A stretch of 64,000 bases of DNA from Pectinatus brassicae (GCF_014201835.1 NZ_JACHFH010000015.1:1-64000); one strand, 5' to 3'. Positions 1 through 8,930 are shown, numbered from the stretch's first letter. Notes: generated from the sequence alone by a model not told the origin. Program-made: numbers and translations.

Positions 1-80
1 CCCGTGTAGATATTTTTATGGTGATTATATTCTAACACGAGAATAGTCCCTATGGATTTTTTATTTACTGTTCAATTTGA

Positions 81-278
81 TTATACAATTAACCAAAGTA
101 TTTTATTATAAAATTTATCCGTTATTACTTCTGCATTTTCAATAATTATTGGTTTTAACTGTTCCAAATAATCTATTCCGGGATTACTCATTTCCAATAA
201 TTTTCTTGTAAGCGCATCCGTACCTGTGCTTTTATTAATCAAATCGACATCAACACCATTTTTCTTAGAAAATAACAT
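81..278 (-). pseudogene. Truncated globin-coupled sensor remnant (N-terminal piece)
   Basis: A 65-residue reading frame starts at an ATG (278) with an SD-like CGGAG 8 bases upstream. Its C-terminal half (around ...LEQLKPIIIENAEVITDKFY) resembles the opening helices of protoglobin/globin-sensor domains, where 'L..LKPII......I.D.FY' is typical. It stops after about 60 residues, far short of the ~150-residue globin fold, and no effector domain (GGDEF or MCP) follows. I read it as the surviving 5' end of a haem-sensor gene. The family call rests on pattern memory only. It could instead be a genuine small unknown protein. Confidence 0.4.
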
Positions 279-318
279 TTCATTCACTCCGTTCATAATT
301 ATTTGATAAATATTACTT

Positions 319-770
319 CTACAATAATACATCCGCTTCCTTTAATAAAATTAAAAGCCAGACTGGTATAGTCAGATAACTGTTATTTATCCGTTGCTTT
401 CTGGAATCTTTTATAAGACGCTCAAAAATATTATTATGATAAAGATTGTATAAACAGATACATGTTTTTACAATTTTTGTACTCACATACTCTTGATATA
501 TTTCAAAACCAAGATTTTGATGTAACTTAATACTAGCAATATAATTCTTATTAACATTACTTGCAATAATTTTATAACCTAATGATTTAGCATATGCTAT
601 AGCTGTTTTTGAACCTTGTAATGCATAGCCTTTCCCCTTTTTCTGGTGAAATTCCTATACCAAAACTAACAGTTGAGCTTATATGTTAATATAAGGAAAC
701 TACTCCTTTTATATCGTCATTAACTACAATTGCAAACATTTCAAAATATCGTTTACAATATATTTTTAGA
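319..770 (-). pseudogene. Decayed GNAT acetyltransferase
   Basis: Read on the minus strand, one frame gives FEMFAIVVNDDIKGVVSLY followed by a stop. A second piece gives SFGIGISPEKG. After a shift of frame the sequence continues KGKGYALQGSKTAIAYAKSL, then a stretch ending in LHQNLGFE. This is the GNAT acetyl-CoA loop (Q/RxxGxG/A equivalent KKGKGYA) followed by the usual NxxSIxLHxxLGFE element. At least one internal stop and one frameshift interrupt it, so it is non-functional as read. The last open segment runs to a stop at 319-321. It lies just downstream of the beta-lactamase on the same strand. Confidence 0.7.
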
Positions 771-812
771 ACGGTTATTGTTGTCTTTATTGATAACAAT
801 AAATTTACAGGT

Positions 813-1718
813 TTATCTTGATGGCCCTCTATTTATTTTATTTATCACAATTTTTGTAACCATAGCCACCAATGCATCATTACTTTTTGCATCTACATTT
901 TTATGTGTAGTCATAACAACAAGGATAATTGGTGCATGGCTAGGACGTGTAATAAATGCGATATCATTACGTGTTCCATAACCACCACTTCCGCTTTTAT
1001 CAGCAACTTTCCAATCAATTGGAACACCTGCCCGAATCAATGTGTCAGTAATATTATTTCCCGACATCCAATCAAGCAAGAGCGTACGTTTTTCCCTTGG
1101 CAATATATTATCTAAAGTATATGCTTTAAAATTCATTGCCATTTGATAAGGGGTACTTGTATCTGAAGTGTCTCCTGGTATAGCTGTATTTAATGTAGGT
1201 TCATTTCTCATCACTTGTGTGGTCGTATCATTTATATTTAATAAGGATTTTTTAAAACCATTAATACCTCCAATTTGGCATAATAATAAGTTTCCTGCGG
1301 TGTTATCACTAAATCGAATAGCTGCCGAACAAAGATTTTCGATTGTCATGCCTGTTTCTATATGTTTTGATGTAATTGGAGCATAAGATAAAATATCTTC
1401 ATTATTATAGCTTACGTTTTTTTTCAAATTTTTTAATGAGTTTTGACGTAAAATTTCGCCCACTATAAAAACTTTAGCTAGAGAACAATATGCAAAACGT
1501 TCATCATAACGATAACGCACAACAGATCCATTTTCTGTATCCAAAGCATATACTCCAATACGTGCATTATTATCTTTTTCCATTTGTCTAAATTCAGTTT
1601 CTATATTTTCTTTTTTATTATTTGCTGATGCTATTAATATTTCATTTCCTGTGAAAAAGAAAACTGCTATTAAAAATATAATATACATTTTCTTATGTCC
1701 AATAAATTTTGTATTCAC
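813..1718 (-). CDS. bla: Class A beta-lactamase (ACI-1-like)
   Basis: A serine beta-lactamase that hydrolyses beta-lactam antibiotics in the cell envelope. The GTG at 1718 is chosen as start because AAAGGAG lies 9 bases upstream and it places a hydrophobic signal segment (MYIIFLIAVFFF...) near the N-terminus. The longer frame to 1817 has a second, unneeded hydrophobic stretch. Class A motifs are present in order: S70-x-x-K as SLAK, SDN, the omega-loop EPTLN (E166..N170) and KSG. Residue 71 is Leu, where Thr or Ser is usual, and a Cys precedes Ser70 without an obvious Cys238 partner. At ~301 residues the length is normal. The general sequence style recalls ACI-1 of Acidaminococcus, from memory. 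Convergence of GNAT debris and other small genes suggests an acquired locus. Confidence 0.93.
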   Translation of the reverse strand: MNTKFIGHKKMYIIFLIAVFFFTGNEILIASANNKKENIETEFRQMEKDNNARIGVYALDTENGSVVRYRYDERFAYCSLAKVFIVGEILRQNSLKNLKKNVSYNNEDILSYAPITSKHIETGMTIENLCSAAIRFSDNTAGNLLLCQIGGINGFKKSLLNINDTTTQVMRNEPTLNTAIPGDTSDTSTPYQMAMNFKAYTLDNILPREKRTLLLDWMSGNNITDTLIRAGVPIDWKVADKSGSGGYGTRNDIAFITRPSHAPIILVVMTTHKNVDAKSNDALVAMVTKIVINKINRGPSR

Positions 1719-2004
1719 TTTAGTAAACTCCTTTATATTGACATTATGATAGTCAATTTGATATTTGAAAATAATTATCATAAGTAAAAAAATAGAAAAG
1801 AATAGTGTCTTAATCACTTATTTTTATATTAATTAAGCATAAAATCGTATAATTTATTTCATCTATTAATTTTAATAAAAGTCAAGAAAACTATTTAAAA
1901 AAATAAATAAATATTTATAAAAAATTTGATACAAAACAATACAAAAGTGCTATTATAATTTGGTGATTTATATTAGATGTTTTATAAAAGGAGATCTTAA
2001 AAAG

Positions 2005-2226
2005 ATGTTAAAAAAGAAAAAATTAACCACTCTTGTTCTATCTTCATTTATGGCTGTTGGCATATTTGGAGCAACTATTGCATCCGCACATCATGCTACG
2101 TCAAAGGTTGACACTAAACCTAAATATGCTGTTGAAACTAATAATGTTCAAGCTGATCAAACTAAACATCATCACCATCATAAAAAAGCTACTTCAGAAA
2201 AATATTCTGCTGCAAAAACCAAATAA
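2005..2226 (+). CDS. Small secreted His-rich peptide
   Basis: A 73-residue protein. The ATG at 2005 follows AAAAGGAG with an 11-base spacer; an upstream in-frame start at 1960 has no ribosome site. Residues 1-28 form a classical signal peptide (four Lys, a hydrophobic core, then ASA/HH). The mature part is about 45 residues, Lys/Thr/Ala-rich, with HH near its start and a run of five His near the middle. No family is recognised. The His run would suit binding of a transition metal in the envelope, but that is inference. It is transcribed away from the beta-lactamase, with a 285-base AT-rich intergenic region between them that must hold both promoters. Confidence 0.7.
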   Translation: MLKKKKLTTLVLSSFMAVGIFGATIASAHHATSKVDTKPKYAVETNNVQADQTKHHHHHKKATSEKYSAAKTK

Positions 2227-2286
2227 ATTATTTTAACAATTAGAAATTATTTGGTTTCATTTACTTAAATAATAAAAATAAATCAC

Positions 2287-2322
2287 AAGTGCTGTCAGTA
2301 ATCTGATAGCACTTTATTTTTA
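2287..2322. terminator. Bidirectional intrinsic terminator
   Basis: AAGTGCTGTCAG pairs with CTGATAGCACTT (one mismatch in the arm) and is followed by TTATTTTT; A-rich sequence precedes it. It lies between the convergent His-rich peptide gene and the LysE exporter gene and can serve both. Confidence 0.8.
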
Positions 2323-2335
2323 TATAAACAATATA

Positions 2336-2947
2336 TTATTTAATTTGTGAAATTATACTATACATACCAAATGTACAAATTATTATTCCAGATACTTTAT
2401 TAATCCAGTTTAATTTTCTTTGATCAAACCGATTTTTAAACTTATTTACTAATTCGCTTAATATTATCCACCATAATATAGATCCTAAAAAAACACCTAT
2501 TACAAGAAACCGGGCTGACATATATTTCCCTGTAGTATTTCCTACTCCTAATCCCATAAATATTGCGCTAAATGATACTATGGTCATTGGATTGGTTAAA
2601 GTTAATATTAATGCTGAGGTGTAATCTTCTAATCTATTAGTACTCCTTGCTTTAGATGATTTTTCAGCTGGTAGAGATATGAATATATGATATCCTAAAT
2701 AAATTAGATATATTCCTCCAATAATTTGTAAATAACTATGAATATGTAACAAAAAATCTGATATAGTATTTACACCAAATGCAGCTATACATCCATAAAA
2801 CATATCTGCAGTAGCTGTACCTAAACCAGATATAATTCCACTTGTTCTCCCGTTGGCGATTGTCCGACGTATACAAAGCACTCCTATAGGACCTATTGGC
2901 GCTGCAACAGCAAGACCTAATATTAAGCCCTTAAATAAAAAAATCAT
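2336..2947 (-). CDS. LysE/RhtB-family amino acid exporter
   Basis: A 203-residue inner-membrane protein with about six transmembrane segments. It has the family's N-terminal signature, a hydrophobic helix with APIGPIGVLCIRRTI where the family shows '(P)GP....v...s...G...G', then a second helix (GLGTATADMFYGC) and a conserved central LTNPMTIVSFSAIF. The length matches the LysE/RhtB family (~200). Members export basic or neutral amino acids by proton antiport; the substrate cannot be read from sequence. It stands alone between a terminator and the region in front of the MocR gene. Confidence 0.88.
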   Translation of the reverse strand: MIFLFKGLILGLAVAAPIGPIGVLCIRRTIANGRTSGIISGLGTATADMFYGCIAAFGVNTISDFLLHIHSYLQIIGGIYLIYLGYHIFISLPAEKSSKARSTNRLEDYTSALILTLTNPMTIVSFSAIFMGLGVGNTTGKYMSARFLVIGVFLGSILWWIILSELVNKFKNRFDQRKLNWINKVSGIIICTFGMYSIISQIK

Positions 2948-3279
2948 AATTTCAACTCCAAAACCATCATTCTAATTGATAACACTTCTACTCAATATAG
3001 TAAATTCCTCTTTTTGTTTTACAACATAAATAACAGAAAGTGATATCTTGTCCATGCCTATTTATTAGTCATATACCGAGCTTATTCCTAACCCGAATAA
3101 TTAAAAAACTAAAAAACAATAGACCTTCTCGCCAAGATAATAGAAAGCCAGGGCTGATGGGCACAATTACAGTGTCCACTTGCTCTGGTTTTGTCGTTCG
3201 CAGCCACGGTTGTTTACAGGCCGCATTATTATTATAAATATGTTGAATTTTTGAGGTATATTAGTAGATTGAAATTGAA
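2948..3279. other. Gene-free stretch with a GC-richer block
   Basis: 332 bases without a convincing gene. Positions about 3118-3235 are clearly richer in G+C than the flanks and contain the interrupted inverted repeat GGGCAC/GTGTCC (3159-3177 area). Short frames cross it on both strands, but none has a ribosome-binding site or a recognisable motif. It may be a remnant of a transferred gene or a small repeat element. Confidence 0.35.
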
Positions 3280-4695
3280 TCATAAAAATTTAGACCAGGC
3301 TTTTTTTAATCTATGTACACAATCAGGAATATCTTTTAAAGAAATTTTACTAAAGCCTAAAAAAAGTGTATTATCAGGGCAGTCTGCTCTATCCTGCCAA
3401 AATTGCATTGTAGGATAAACTTGGACGGACTGTTTTTTGGCGGCGATAATCAATTCAGACTGCTGGACATCGGCAGCAAATTCCAATAGGAAATATTGTC
3501 CGCTGTTATTGCCAATGATTTTAATTTTATCATTAAAAATACTAAATTCTTTATTAAAAAGCTCTAAACGTTTGCGAAATATACTATTAAGCCGCCTAAT
3601 ATGACGGTCATATTCACCGTTTTCCAGTAAATAAGCAACTACATATTGATTTAGGATAGGAACAGTACTGTTATAATTTTGGAATTTATCCATATAAATT
3701 TCTAGTAACTGTGGTGGTAAAATTATATATCCCATGCGCAGTGAGGGTGATAGTCCTTTGGAGAAAGTCCCAAGATAAATTACATTATTATTTTCATCAA
3801 TGGACTGTAAGGATGGTATTTGCTTGGCATAATAACGCAGCTCGCTGTCAAAATCATCTTCTAATATATAGGAAGTATTTGTTTTAGCCCACGTTAATAA
3901 TTCTAATCGTCTATGTATTGGCATTGTGATACCGGTGGGAAATTGATGCGAAGGTGTTGAATAGATTAGGCAGCTTGATATGTCTTGGGGAAATTTATTG
4001 ACATTAATACCGTATTTATCAATCGGAATAGTCTTGATTTTTAAGTTGTTATTTTTAAATACAGCGGCAGCTTTATGATAACCAGGTTCTTCCATTAAAA
4101 CGGAAGGTCTCTTATCATGTAATAACTTACAAATAATATCTAATGATTGCTGTAGTCCGCAGGTTATTATAATTTGTTCAGGCTGGCATTTAACACCACG
4201 AATTCTTCTGAGATAAGCAAGTAAATTTTCCCGCAGATATATTTCTCCCTGTTTGTCTAAATGTGAAGATAATCGTGCTTGCTGGTCGAGAATATCAAGG
4301 CATTTTATTGTAGTGCGGCGCCAGAGCGTTTTAGGAAATAAATCATTGGTATGGCTGCCATTAGTTAAGTCATATTTAATGTCTTGTGCTTTATAAGTAG
4401 CTGGCAATGGCTTTTTTATCACTAAAAAAGGTTGTGCAGATGTGGTGATGGACAATTTAGGCAAAGCAGTAATTATATAGCCAACACCTTTTTGGGCAAT
4501 GATATATCCTTCTGTAGCTAATTGGCTATAGGCAGTATCAACAGTATTGCGGCTGATATGTAAAGTTTGGGCTAAGGTACGGCTGCCTGTCAAAATAGTG
4601 CCTTCTTTTAAAACATGCAGTAGTATATCAGTTTTTATTTGGTTATAAATTTGTAAGTATAAAGGTTGTTTAGTATTTTTATTAAGATAAATCAT
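3280..4695 (-). CDS. MocR/PdxR-type regulator (GntR HTH + aminotransferase domain)
   Basis: A 471-residue regulator. The ATG at 4695 is chosen because GGAGG lies 8 bases upstream. Residues 1-75 form a GntR winged helix (PLYLQIYNQIKTDI, then SRTLAQTLHISRNTVDTAY). From about residue 100 onward it is a fold-type I aminotransferase domain with LTNGSHTNDLFP, the ILEDDFDSELRY loop and a PLP lysine in GTFSKGLSPSLRMGY. MocR proteins use PLP or an amino compound as effector. It faces azlCD across a 200-base divergent region carrying three copies of a GGCAC-type motif. Control of azlCD and of itself is therefore the simplest reading. Confidence 0.92.
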   Translation of the reverse strand: MIYLNKNTKQPLYLQIYNQIKTDILLHVLKEGTILTGSRTLAQTLHISRNTVDTAYSQLATEGYIIAQKGVGYIITALPKLSITTSAQPFLVIKKPLPATYKAQDIKYDLTNGSHTNDLFPKTLWRRTTIKCLDILDQQARLSSHLDKQGEIYLRENLLAYLRRIRGVKCQPEQIIITCGLQQSLDIICKLLHDKRPSVLMEEPGYHKAAAVFKNNNLKIKTIPIDKYGINVNKFPQDISSCLIYSTPSHQFPTGITMPIHRRLELLTWAKTNTSYILEDDFDSELRYYAKQIPSLQSIDENNNVIYLGTFSKGLSPSLRMGYIILPPQLLEIYMDKFQNYNSTVPILNQYVVAYLLENGEYDRHIRRLNSIFRKRLELFNKEFSIFNDKIKIIGNNSGQYFLLEFAADVQQSELIIAAKKQSVQVYPTMQFWQDRADCPDNTLFLGFSKISLKDIPDCVHRLKKAWSKFL

Positions 4696-4717
4696 AATAT
4701 TATCCTCCAAATAAAAT

Positions 4718-4765
4718 GGTGGCACTGTTTTTTTATTATTTAGTGGCTCTTATATAAGTGCCACT
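4718..4765. promoter_or_regulatory. Probable MocR operator (three 9-bp motifs)
   Basis: GGTGGCACT (4718-4726) and AGTGGCTCT (4742-4750) lie in direct orientation with starts 24 bp apart. AGTGCCACT (4757-4765) is the inverted form AGTGGCACT. Paired direct and inverted sites close to the regulator's own start (4695) and upstream of azlC fit a MocR binding region. The motifs are seen directly; the assignment is inference. Confidence 0.55.
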
Positions 4766-4894
4766 TTTAGTGTATCATAAATAAAAAATAAAACAAACGA
4801 TTATAATAAGAATAAAATTTGACAGTAATACTTAAAAAGTGTAATATTGTAAAAATATATTGTATACAATAATAGTTTGGAAAGCGAGGTAATT

Positions 4895-5596
4895 ATGTCT
4901 GTACAAAAGGCTGCTTTTCGCGCAGCGCTGCCCCATACTTTACCAATTTTAGCAGGTTTTTTGTTTTTAGGTATTTCCTATGGTTTTTTAATGATCAGTA
5001 AAGGTTTTTTGCCCTTATATCCTATTTTTATGAGTATGTTTATATTTGCCGGTTCTATGGAATTCGTTACAATGGGGCTATTATTAACAACTTTTAATCC
5101 GTTAGCGGCATTTATACTGACATTAACAGTAAATGCCAGACACATTTTTTATGGTATTTCCATGCTGGATAAATTTAAGCATATGGGAAAAAAGAAATTA
5201 TATCTTATTTTTGGTATGTGCGATGAAAGTTTTGCCATAAATTATGCCACCAGAGTCCCCAATGGAATTGATAAAGACTGGTTTATGTTTTTCGTTACCT
5301 TGTTGAATCATATTTATTGGGTTGGCGGAGCTACTATCGGGGCAATACTTGGCAAGTATATACATATTGATACTACGGGGATAGATTTTGTTATGGCAGC
5401 ATTATTTATCGTGATTTTTCTTGAGCAATGGCTGCAAAATGCTCAGCATAGCTTTTCATTATTGGGGCTATTTATTTCAGGCTGTTGCTTATTGTTATTT
5501 AATGATAATTTTATAATTCCGGCGATGATTTGCATCGTGGTAAGCTTTTTATTATTAAAGAAAGTAAAAGAGGTGAAGGCCGATGCAGTCAACTAG
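4895..5596 (+). CDS. azlC: AzlC-family branched-chain amino acid exporter, large subunit
   Basis: A 233-residue integral membrane protein of the AzlC family. It shows [19 protein letters not shown] near the start, then [13 protein letters not shown] and the conserved [11 protein letters not shown]. Several hydrophobic helices follow. The ATG at 4895 is preferred over a TTG at 4877 because GCGAGGT sits just ahead of it and the extra residues would overlap the ribosome site. With the 111-residue AzlD it forms the bicomponent exporter of branched-chain amino acids or analogues. The 14-base overlap with azlD implies translational coupling. The divergent MocR gene is the likely regulator. Confidence 0.93.
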   Translation: MSVQKAAFRAALPHTLPILAGFLFLGISYGFLMISKGFLPLYPIFMSMFIFAGSMEFVTMGLLLTTFNPLAAFILTLTVNARHIFYGISMLDKFKHMGKKKLYLIFGMCDESFAINYATRVPNGIDKDWFMFFVTLLNHIYWVGGATIGAILGKYIHIDTTGIDFVMAALFIVIFLEQWLQNAQHSFSLLGLFISGCCLLLFNDNFIIPAMICIVVSFLLLKKVKEVKADAVN

Positions 5597-5918
5597 TTAT
5601 GCCATTATAACTATTGCCGTAGTAGTTTTAGGAACGATGCTGACACGGTTTTTACCATTTATTGTTTTTCCGTCAAACAAACAGCCTGCACCAATCATAA
5701 AATATTTGGGCAATACATTGCCGGGAGCAGTAATTGCTTTACTAGTAATATACTCATTAAAAGACACTACTATTCTTAGTGGTAATCATGGCTTGCCGGA
5801 ATTAATCTCTATAAGCGTGATTGTGATATTACATTTATGGCGTCGTAATATGCTGCTTAGTATTGCAGCAGGAACTATTATTCATATGGTACTGCTACAG
5901 ACAATTTTTGTCGGATAA
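5583..5918 (+). CDS. azlD: AzlD-family small exporter subunit
   Basis: A 111-residue protein with four predicted hydrophobic helices. It has the AzlD-type opening ([13 protein letters not shown]), the internal [21 protein letters not shown] segment and a C-terminal helix rich in Leu/Ile. It overlaps the 3' end of azlC by 14 bases, with GAGGTGAAG as its ribosome site inside azlC. Known AzlCD pairs export branched-chain amino acids and 4-azaleucine. The length is typical. Confidence 0.92.
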   Translation: MQSTSYAIITIAVVVLGTMLTRFLPFIVFPSNKQPAPIIKYLGNTLPGAVIALLVIYSLKDTTILSGNHGLPELISISVIVILHLWRRNMLLSIAAGTIIHMVLLQTIFVG

Positions 5919-5962
5919 TATTATTGTATATATAAGCAAAATATATTGGAGGAAGTGTTGTT

Positions 5963-7129
5963 GTGGTTATTTTGGATAGGCCTTATATTTCAGAATTAAT
6001 GTTAAAGTATTTAAGTGATAATGATATTCCGGTACTTAATAATGATTTTGCACGAGAGTGTTCAACAAGATATAAGCTAAACCTTATGAATGATGAAAAA
6101 TTTAAACAAGAATTTTTAAAAACAGGAAAACTATATACAACCTCTGAGAATGCGTTGGAATGGATATATGTCAACTTACCTGAGCATGATATTGTAAAAA
6201 AGATACAATTATTAAAAGATAAGGCTGCTTTTAGACAAAAATTGCAACCATTATATCCAGAGTTTTTCTATAAAGAATTATCCTTTGAGGATCTTGTTGC
6301 ATATAAGGATAAAGAAATAAAATATCCCCTGGTATTAAAGCCGGCTGTTGGCTTTTTAAGTTTAGGTGTATATACAATTTATACTAAAGATGATTTTGAT
6401 GAAGCGATAGCTGAAATACAGAAGAATGAACAGAAGTGGTCGGAAAATTTTCCGGCAGCAGTAATAAAAAAATCCTGCTACATTTTAGAAGAATATATAC
6501 CGGGAAAAGAATATGCTGTTGATTTTTATTATGATGAAGCTGGTAACCCCGTTATTTTAAACATTTTTACGCATAAATTCGCTTCCTGTTCTGATGTCAG
6601 TGATAGAGTATATTACACAAGTAAAGAAATAATTGAACAGTATAAGCTGGCATTTGAAGAGTTTTTTCAAAAAGCCAATACGTATTTGGGATTAAAAGAT
6701 TTCCCAGTGCATGCCGAGATAAGAATGCATAATGGCAGGGTTTATCCAATAGAATTTAATCCGATGCGGTTTGCCGGTTTGTCCAGTACTGATGTGGCTT
6801 ATTATGCTTATGGCATAATAACTGTAGATTATTTTTTACATAATAAAAAACCTGATTTTGCAAATATACTTGCCAATAAGGGAAACTTATTATACAGCTT
6901 GATATTGCTTGACAAAGCTGATAAAAATATACCGTGTAGGGCATTTGATTACGAAAAAATTTGTCAGTCATTTAAAAAAGTATTGGCTTTGCGTAAAATA
7001 GATAATCCTGCTTTAGATGTATTTGGTTTTGTTTTTGCCGAAACGGCAATGAATGATGAACAGGAACTAGACTATATATTAAAATCGGATTTGCGGGAAT
7101 TTTATAAAGAAGCAGTACCAGTAAAATAA
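5963..7129 (+). CDS. ATP-grasp domain protein
   Basis: 388 residues from a GTG start with GGAGGA nine bases upstream. The central part is an ATP-grasp fold: KYPLVLKPAVGFLSLGVY (nucleotide-binding lysine and glycine loop, about residues 118-135), EEYIPGKEYAVDFYYD (about 177-192) and VHAEIRMHNGRVYPIEFNPMR (Mg-binding E and N, about 245-265). Such enzymes join a carboxylate, activated as acyl phosphate, to an amine or thiol. The substrate is not readable. It is followed after 20 bases by an HD-domain gene, so the two probably act in one pathway, and it lies downstream of azlCD on the same strand. Confidence 0.85.
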   Translation: MVILDRPYISELMLKYLSDNDIPVLNNDFARECSTRYKLNLMNDEKFKQEFLKTGKLYTTSENALEWIYVNLPEHDIVKKIQLLKDKAAFRQKLQPLYPEFFYKELSFEDLVAYKDKEIKYPLVLKPAVGFLSLGVYTIYTKDDFDEAIAEIQKNEQKWSENFPAAVIKKSCYILEEYIPGKEYAVDFYYDEAGNPVILNIFTHKFASCSDVSDRVYYTSKEIIEQYKLAFEEFFQKANTYLGLKDFPVHAEIRMHNGRVYPIEFNPMRFAGLSSTDVAYYAYGIITVDYFLHNKKPDFANILANKGNLLYSLILLDKADKNIPCRAFDYEKICQSFKKVLALRKIDNPALDVFGFVFAETAMNDEQELDYILKSDLREFYKEAVPVK

Positions 7130-7149
7130 TATATTATGAGGTGATTTAA

Positions 7150-7731
7150 ATGCAGACAACGATAAGTAAAGAACAGGCAATAAGTCTTTTGAAAAAATAC
7201 AATAAAGAAGAATTCCATATTGTACATGGGATAACTGTTGGGGCGGTTATGCGTTGGTACGCAGAAAACTTAGGTTATGAACAAGAGGCAGATTTTTGGG
7301 AAAAAGTAGGACTTTTGCATGATGTTGATTTTGAACAATATCCGCAGCAGCATTGCCAAATGGCACCGCAGTTATTGCAGGAAATCGGGGCGGAAGATGA
7401 ATTCGTTCATGCTGTATGTTCACACGGCTATGGTATTTGCGTTGATATTGAGCCAAAAGAAGAGATGGAAAAAGTACTCTTTGCCAGTGATGAACTTACC
7501 GGCTTAATCGGGGCAGCAGCTCTTATGCGTCCATCAAAAAGCGTGCAGGATATGGAACTAAAAAGTCTAAAGAAGAAATTTAAGGATAAAAAATTTGCAG
7601 CTGGCTGTTCAAGGGATATTATAAAGCAGGGTGCACAAATGCTTGATTGGCCAATAGATGATTTGTTGGAAAAAACGCTTATGGCGATGAAGGATAAAGA
7701 AGAAATAATACATAAAGAAGCTGTAATGTAA
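7150..7731 (+). CDS. HD-domain hydrolase
   Basis: A 193-residue soluble protein with an HD-superfamily metal site. It has an early His (FHIVHGITVGAVMRWY), the HD dyad in GLLHDVDFEQYPQQH, a later His in AVCSHGYG and a closing Asp in FASDELTGLI. This matches the HDIG-type phosphohydrolases often annotated as hydrolases of nucleotides or other phosphoesters. The start has GAGGTG eight bases upstream. It forms an apparent operon with the ATP-grasp gene. The true substrate is unknown. Confidence 0.85.
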   Translation: MQTTISKEQAISLLKKYNKEEFHIVHGITVGAVMRWYAENLGYEQEADFWEKVGLLHDVDFEQYPQQHCQMAPQLLQEIGAEDEFVHAVCSHGYGICVDIEPKEEMEKVLFASDELTGLIGAAALMRPSKSVQDMELKSLKKKFKDKKFAAGCSRDIIKQGAQMLDWPIDDLLEKTLMAMKDKEEIIHKEAVM

Positions 7732-7733
7732 AT

Positions 7734-7779
7734 AAAAAACTCTTGTTGAAATAATTTTTACTTCAGCAAGAGTTTTTTA
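7734..7779 (+). terminator. Intrinsic terminator after the ATP-grasp/HD pair
   Basis: ACTCTTGTTGAA pairs with TTCAGCAAGAGT (one mismatch) around an AT-rich loop and is followed by six T, directly after the HD gene. Confidence 0.85.
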
Positions 7780-7850
7780 TTGATTTTACTAATAGTGTAT
7801 GTGGGCGTATAGTATAGATATAAGAAAATATAGTTAAATAAGGTGATTTT

Positions 7851-8681
7851 ATGAATAAAATGGATATAATGTCCTTAGCGGAAACATTTGTAAATAGCTC
7901 AAAAGATAATATTATGATGCAGGAACGAGCAAATGTTCATCAATTATCAGAACCAAAGATATTCGAAGAGCCATTATGCGGGATAAGTGCAGCAACAGAC
8001 AGTCTTTATTATGAATTAAAGAATGAAACCGGGATAGGTGAGCATTTCCTTTTGCCGCAGCAGTGGCTACCACAGGCGAAAAGTGTTATATCATTTTTTC
8101 TGCCGTTTACTGAGCAGGTACGGATAAGTAATAGAAAAGATAAAATCCAGCCTTCACAGGAGTGGCTATATGGTCGCGTTGAAGGACAGGAATTTATTAA
8201 AAAATTCATTATACATATACAACAAAAAATTCAGCAGACTGGTTATAAAGCAATTGTTCCAGCTATGGATGAAAAATTTTGGTCTAAAAGTAAATATGAT
8301 TCAGCTACAGCCCATCCTGATAATTCATTTACCAGCAATTGGTCAGAGAGGCATGTCGCATTTGTGTCGGGGCTTGGAACATTTGGTTTATCAAAGGGGA
8401 TTATTACCGAAAAAGGGATGGCTGGACGTTTGGCAAGTTTAGTTACTGACATGGAATTAGCGCCTGATATTCGTCTGTATAAGGAAATATATGAATACTG
8501 TACTGAGTGTGGTGCTTGTGTAAAAAGATGCCCAGTCAGTGCTATTTCATTGGCGCAAGGGAAAAATCATGATATTTGTTCTAGCTTTTTGAATAGCACC
8601 AAAGAAAAATATGCGCCTAGATATGGCTGTGGTAAATGCCAGACAGCAGTTCCTTGTGAAAATAAGATTCCGTACGTATGA
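7851..8681 (+). CDS. QueG-like 4Fe-4S protein (epoxyqueuosine reductase relative)
   Basis: 276 residues. The C-terminus carries a ferredoxin-like cluster motif CTECGACVKRCP (about 214-225), then two more Cys groups (DICSSF and GCGKCQTAVPCE), which together can ligate two 4Fe-4S clusters as in QueG. The middle holds SNWSERHVAFVSGLGTFGLSKGIIT, matching the QueG-family region '(R)..A..AGLG..G......'. It is shorter than true QueG (~380) and lacks the C-terminal HEAT repeats. It therefore belongs to the uncharacterised cobamide/FeS 'epoxyqueuosine reductase-like' branch. A paralogue of the same length and architecture lies at 56132-56935. Confidence 0.75.
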   Translation: MNKMDIMSLAETFVNSSKDNIMMQERANVHQLSEPKIFEEPLCGISAATDSLYYELKNETGIGEHFLLPQQWLPQAKSVISFFLPFTEQVRISNRKDKIQPSQEWLYGRVEGQEFIKKFIIHIQQKIQQTGYKAIVPAMDEKFWSKSKYDSATAHPDNSFTSNWSERHVAFVSGLGTFGLSKGIITEKGMAGRLASLVTDMELAPDIRLYKEIYEYCTECGACVKRCPVSAISLAQGKNHDICSSFLNSTKEKYAPRYGCGKCQTAVPCENKIPYV

Positions 8682-8768
8682 TATGTTAGCGAATATGGTA
8701 TATCAAATGAGTTAGCTTTTAATAATTTGTTGTTGTATAATATAACTACATAGAAGGGAGTGCTTTGT

Positions 8769-8930
8769 ATGGAGATACAGAATGATGGTAAACAAAAACC
8801 AATTAATCCGCAAAAAAGAAAAATTATTACCAGTGCGAATAATAATGATTTGGCTGAAAGAATAAAAGCTTCGTCTGCACGCATTATGAAGAAAAATGCT
8901 AAACTCTATAAAGCTCTTGAGAATAAATAA
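8769..8930 (+). CDS. 53-residue putative antitoxin of Doc
   Basis: A small basic, hydrophilic protein (Lys/Asn-rich) with a clear ribosome site (GAAGGGAG, seven bases before the ATG). It ends with a likely helix SSARIMKKNAKLYKALENK. Its TAA stop overlaps the ATG of the Doc toxin gene by one base (TAATG), the arrangement expected of an antitoxin-toxin pair. It does not look like canonical Phd (about 73 residues with an AbrB-like N-terminal DNA-binding domain). If it neutralises Doc, the C-terminal helix is the likely binding part. Function is inferred from position only. Confidence 0.65.
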   Translation: MEIQNDGKQKPINPQKRKIITSANNNDLAERIKASSARIMKKNAKLYKALENK

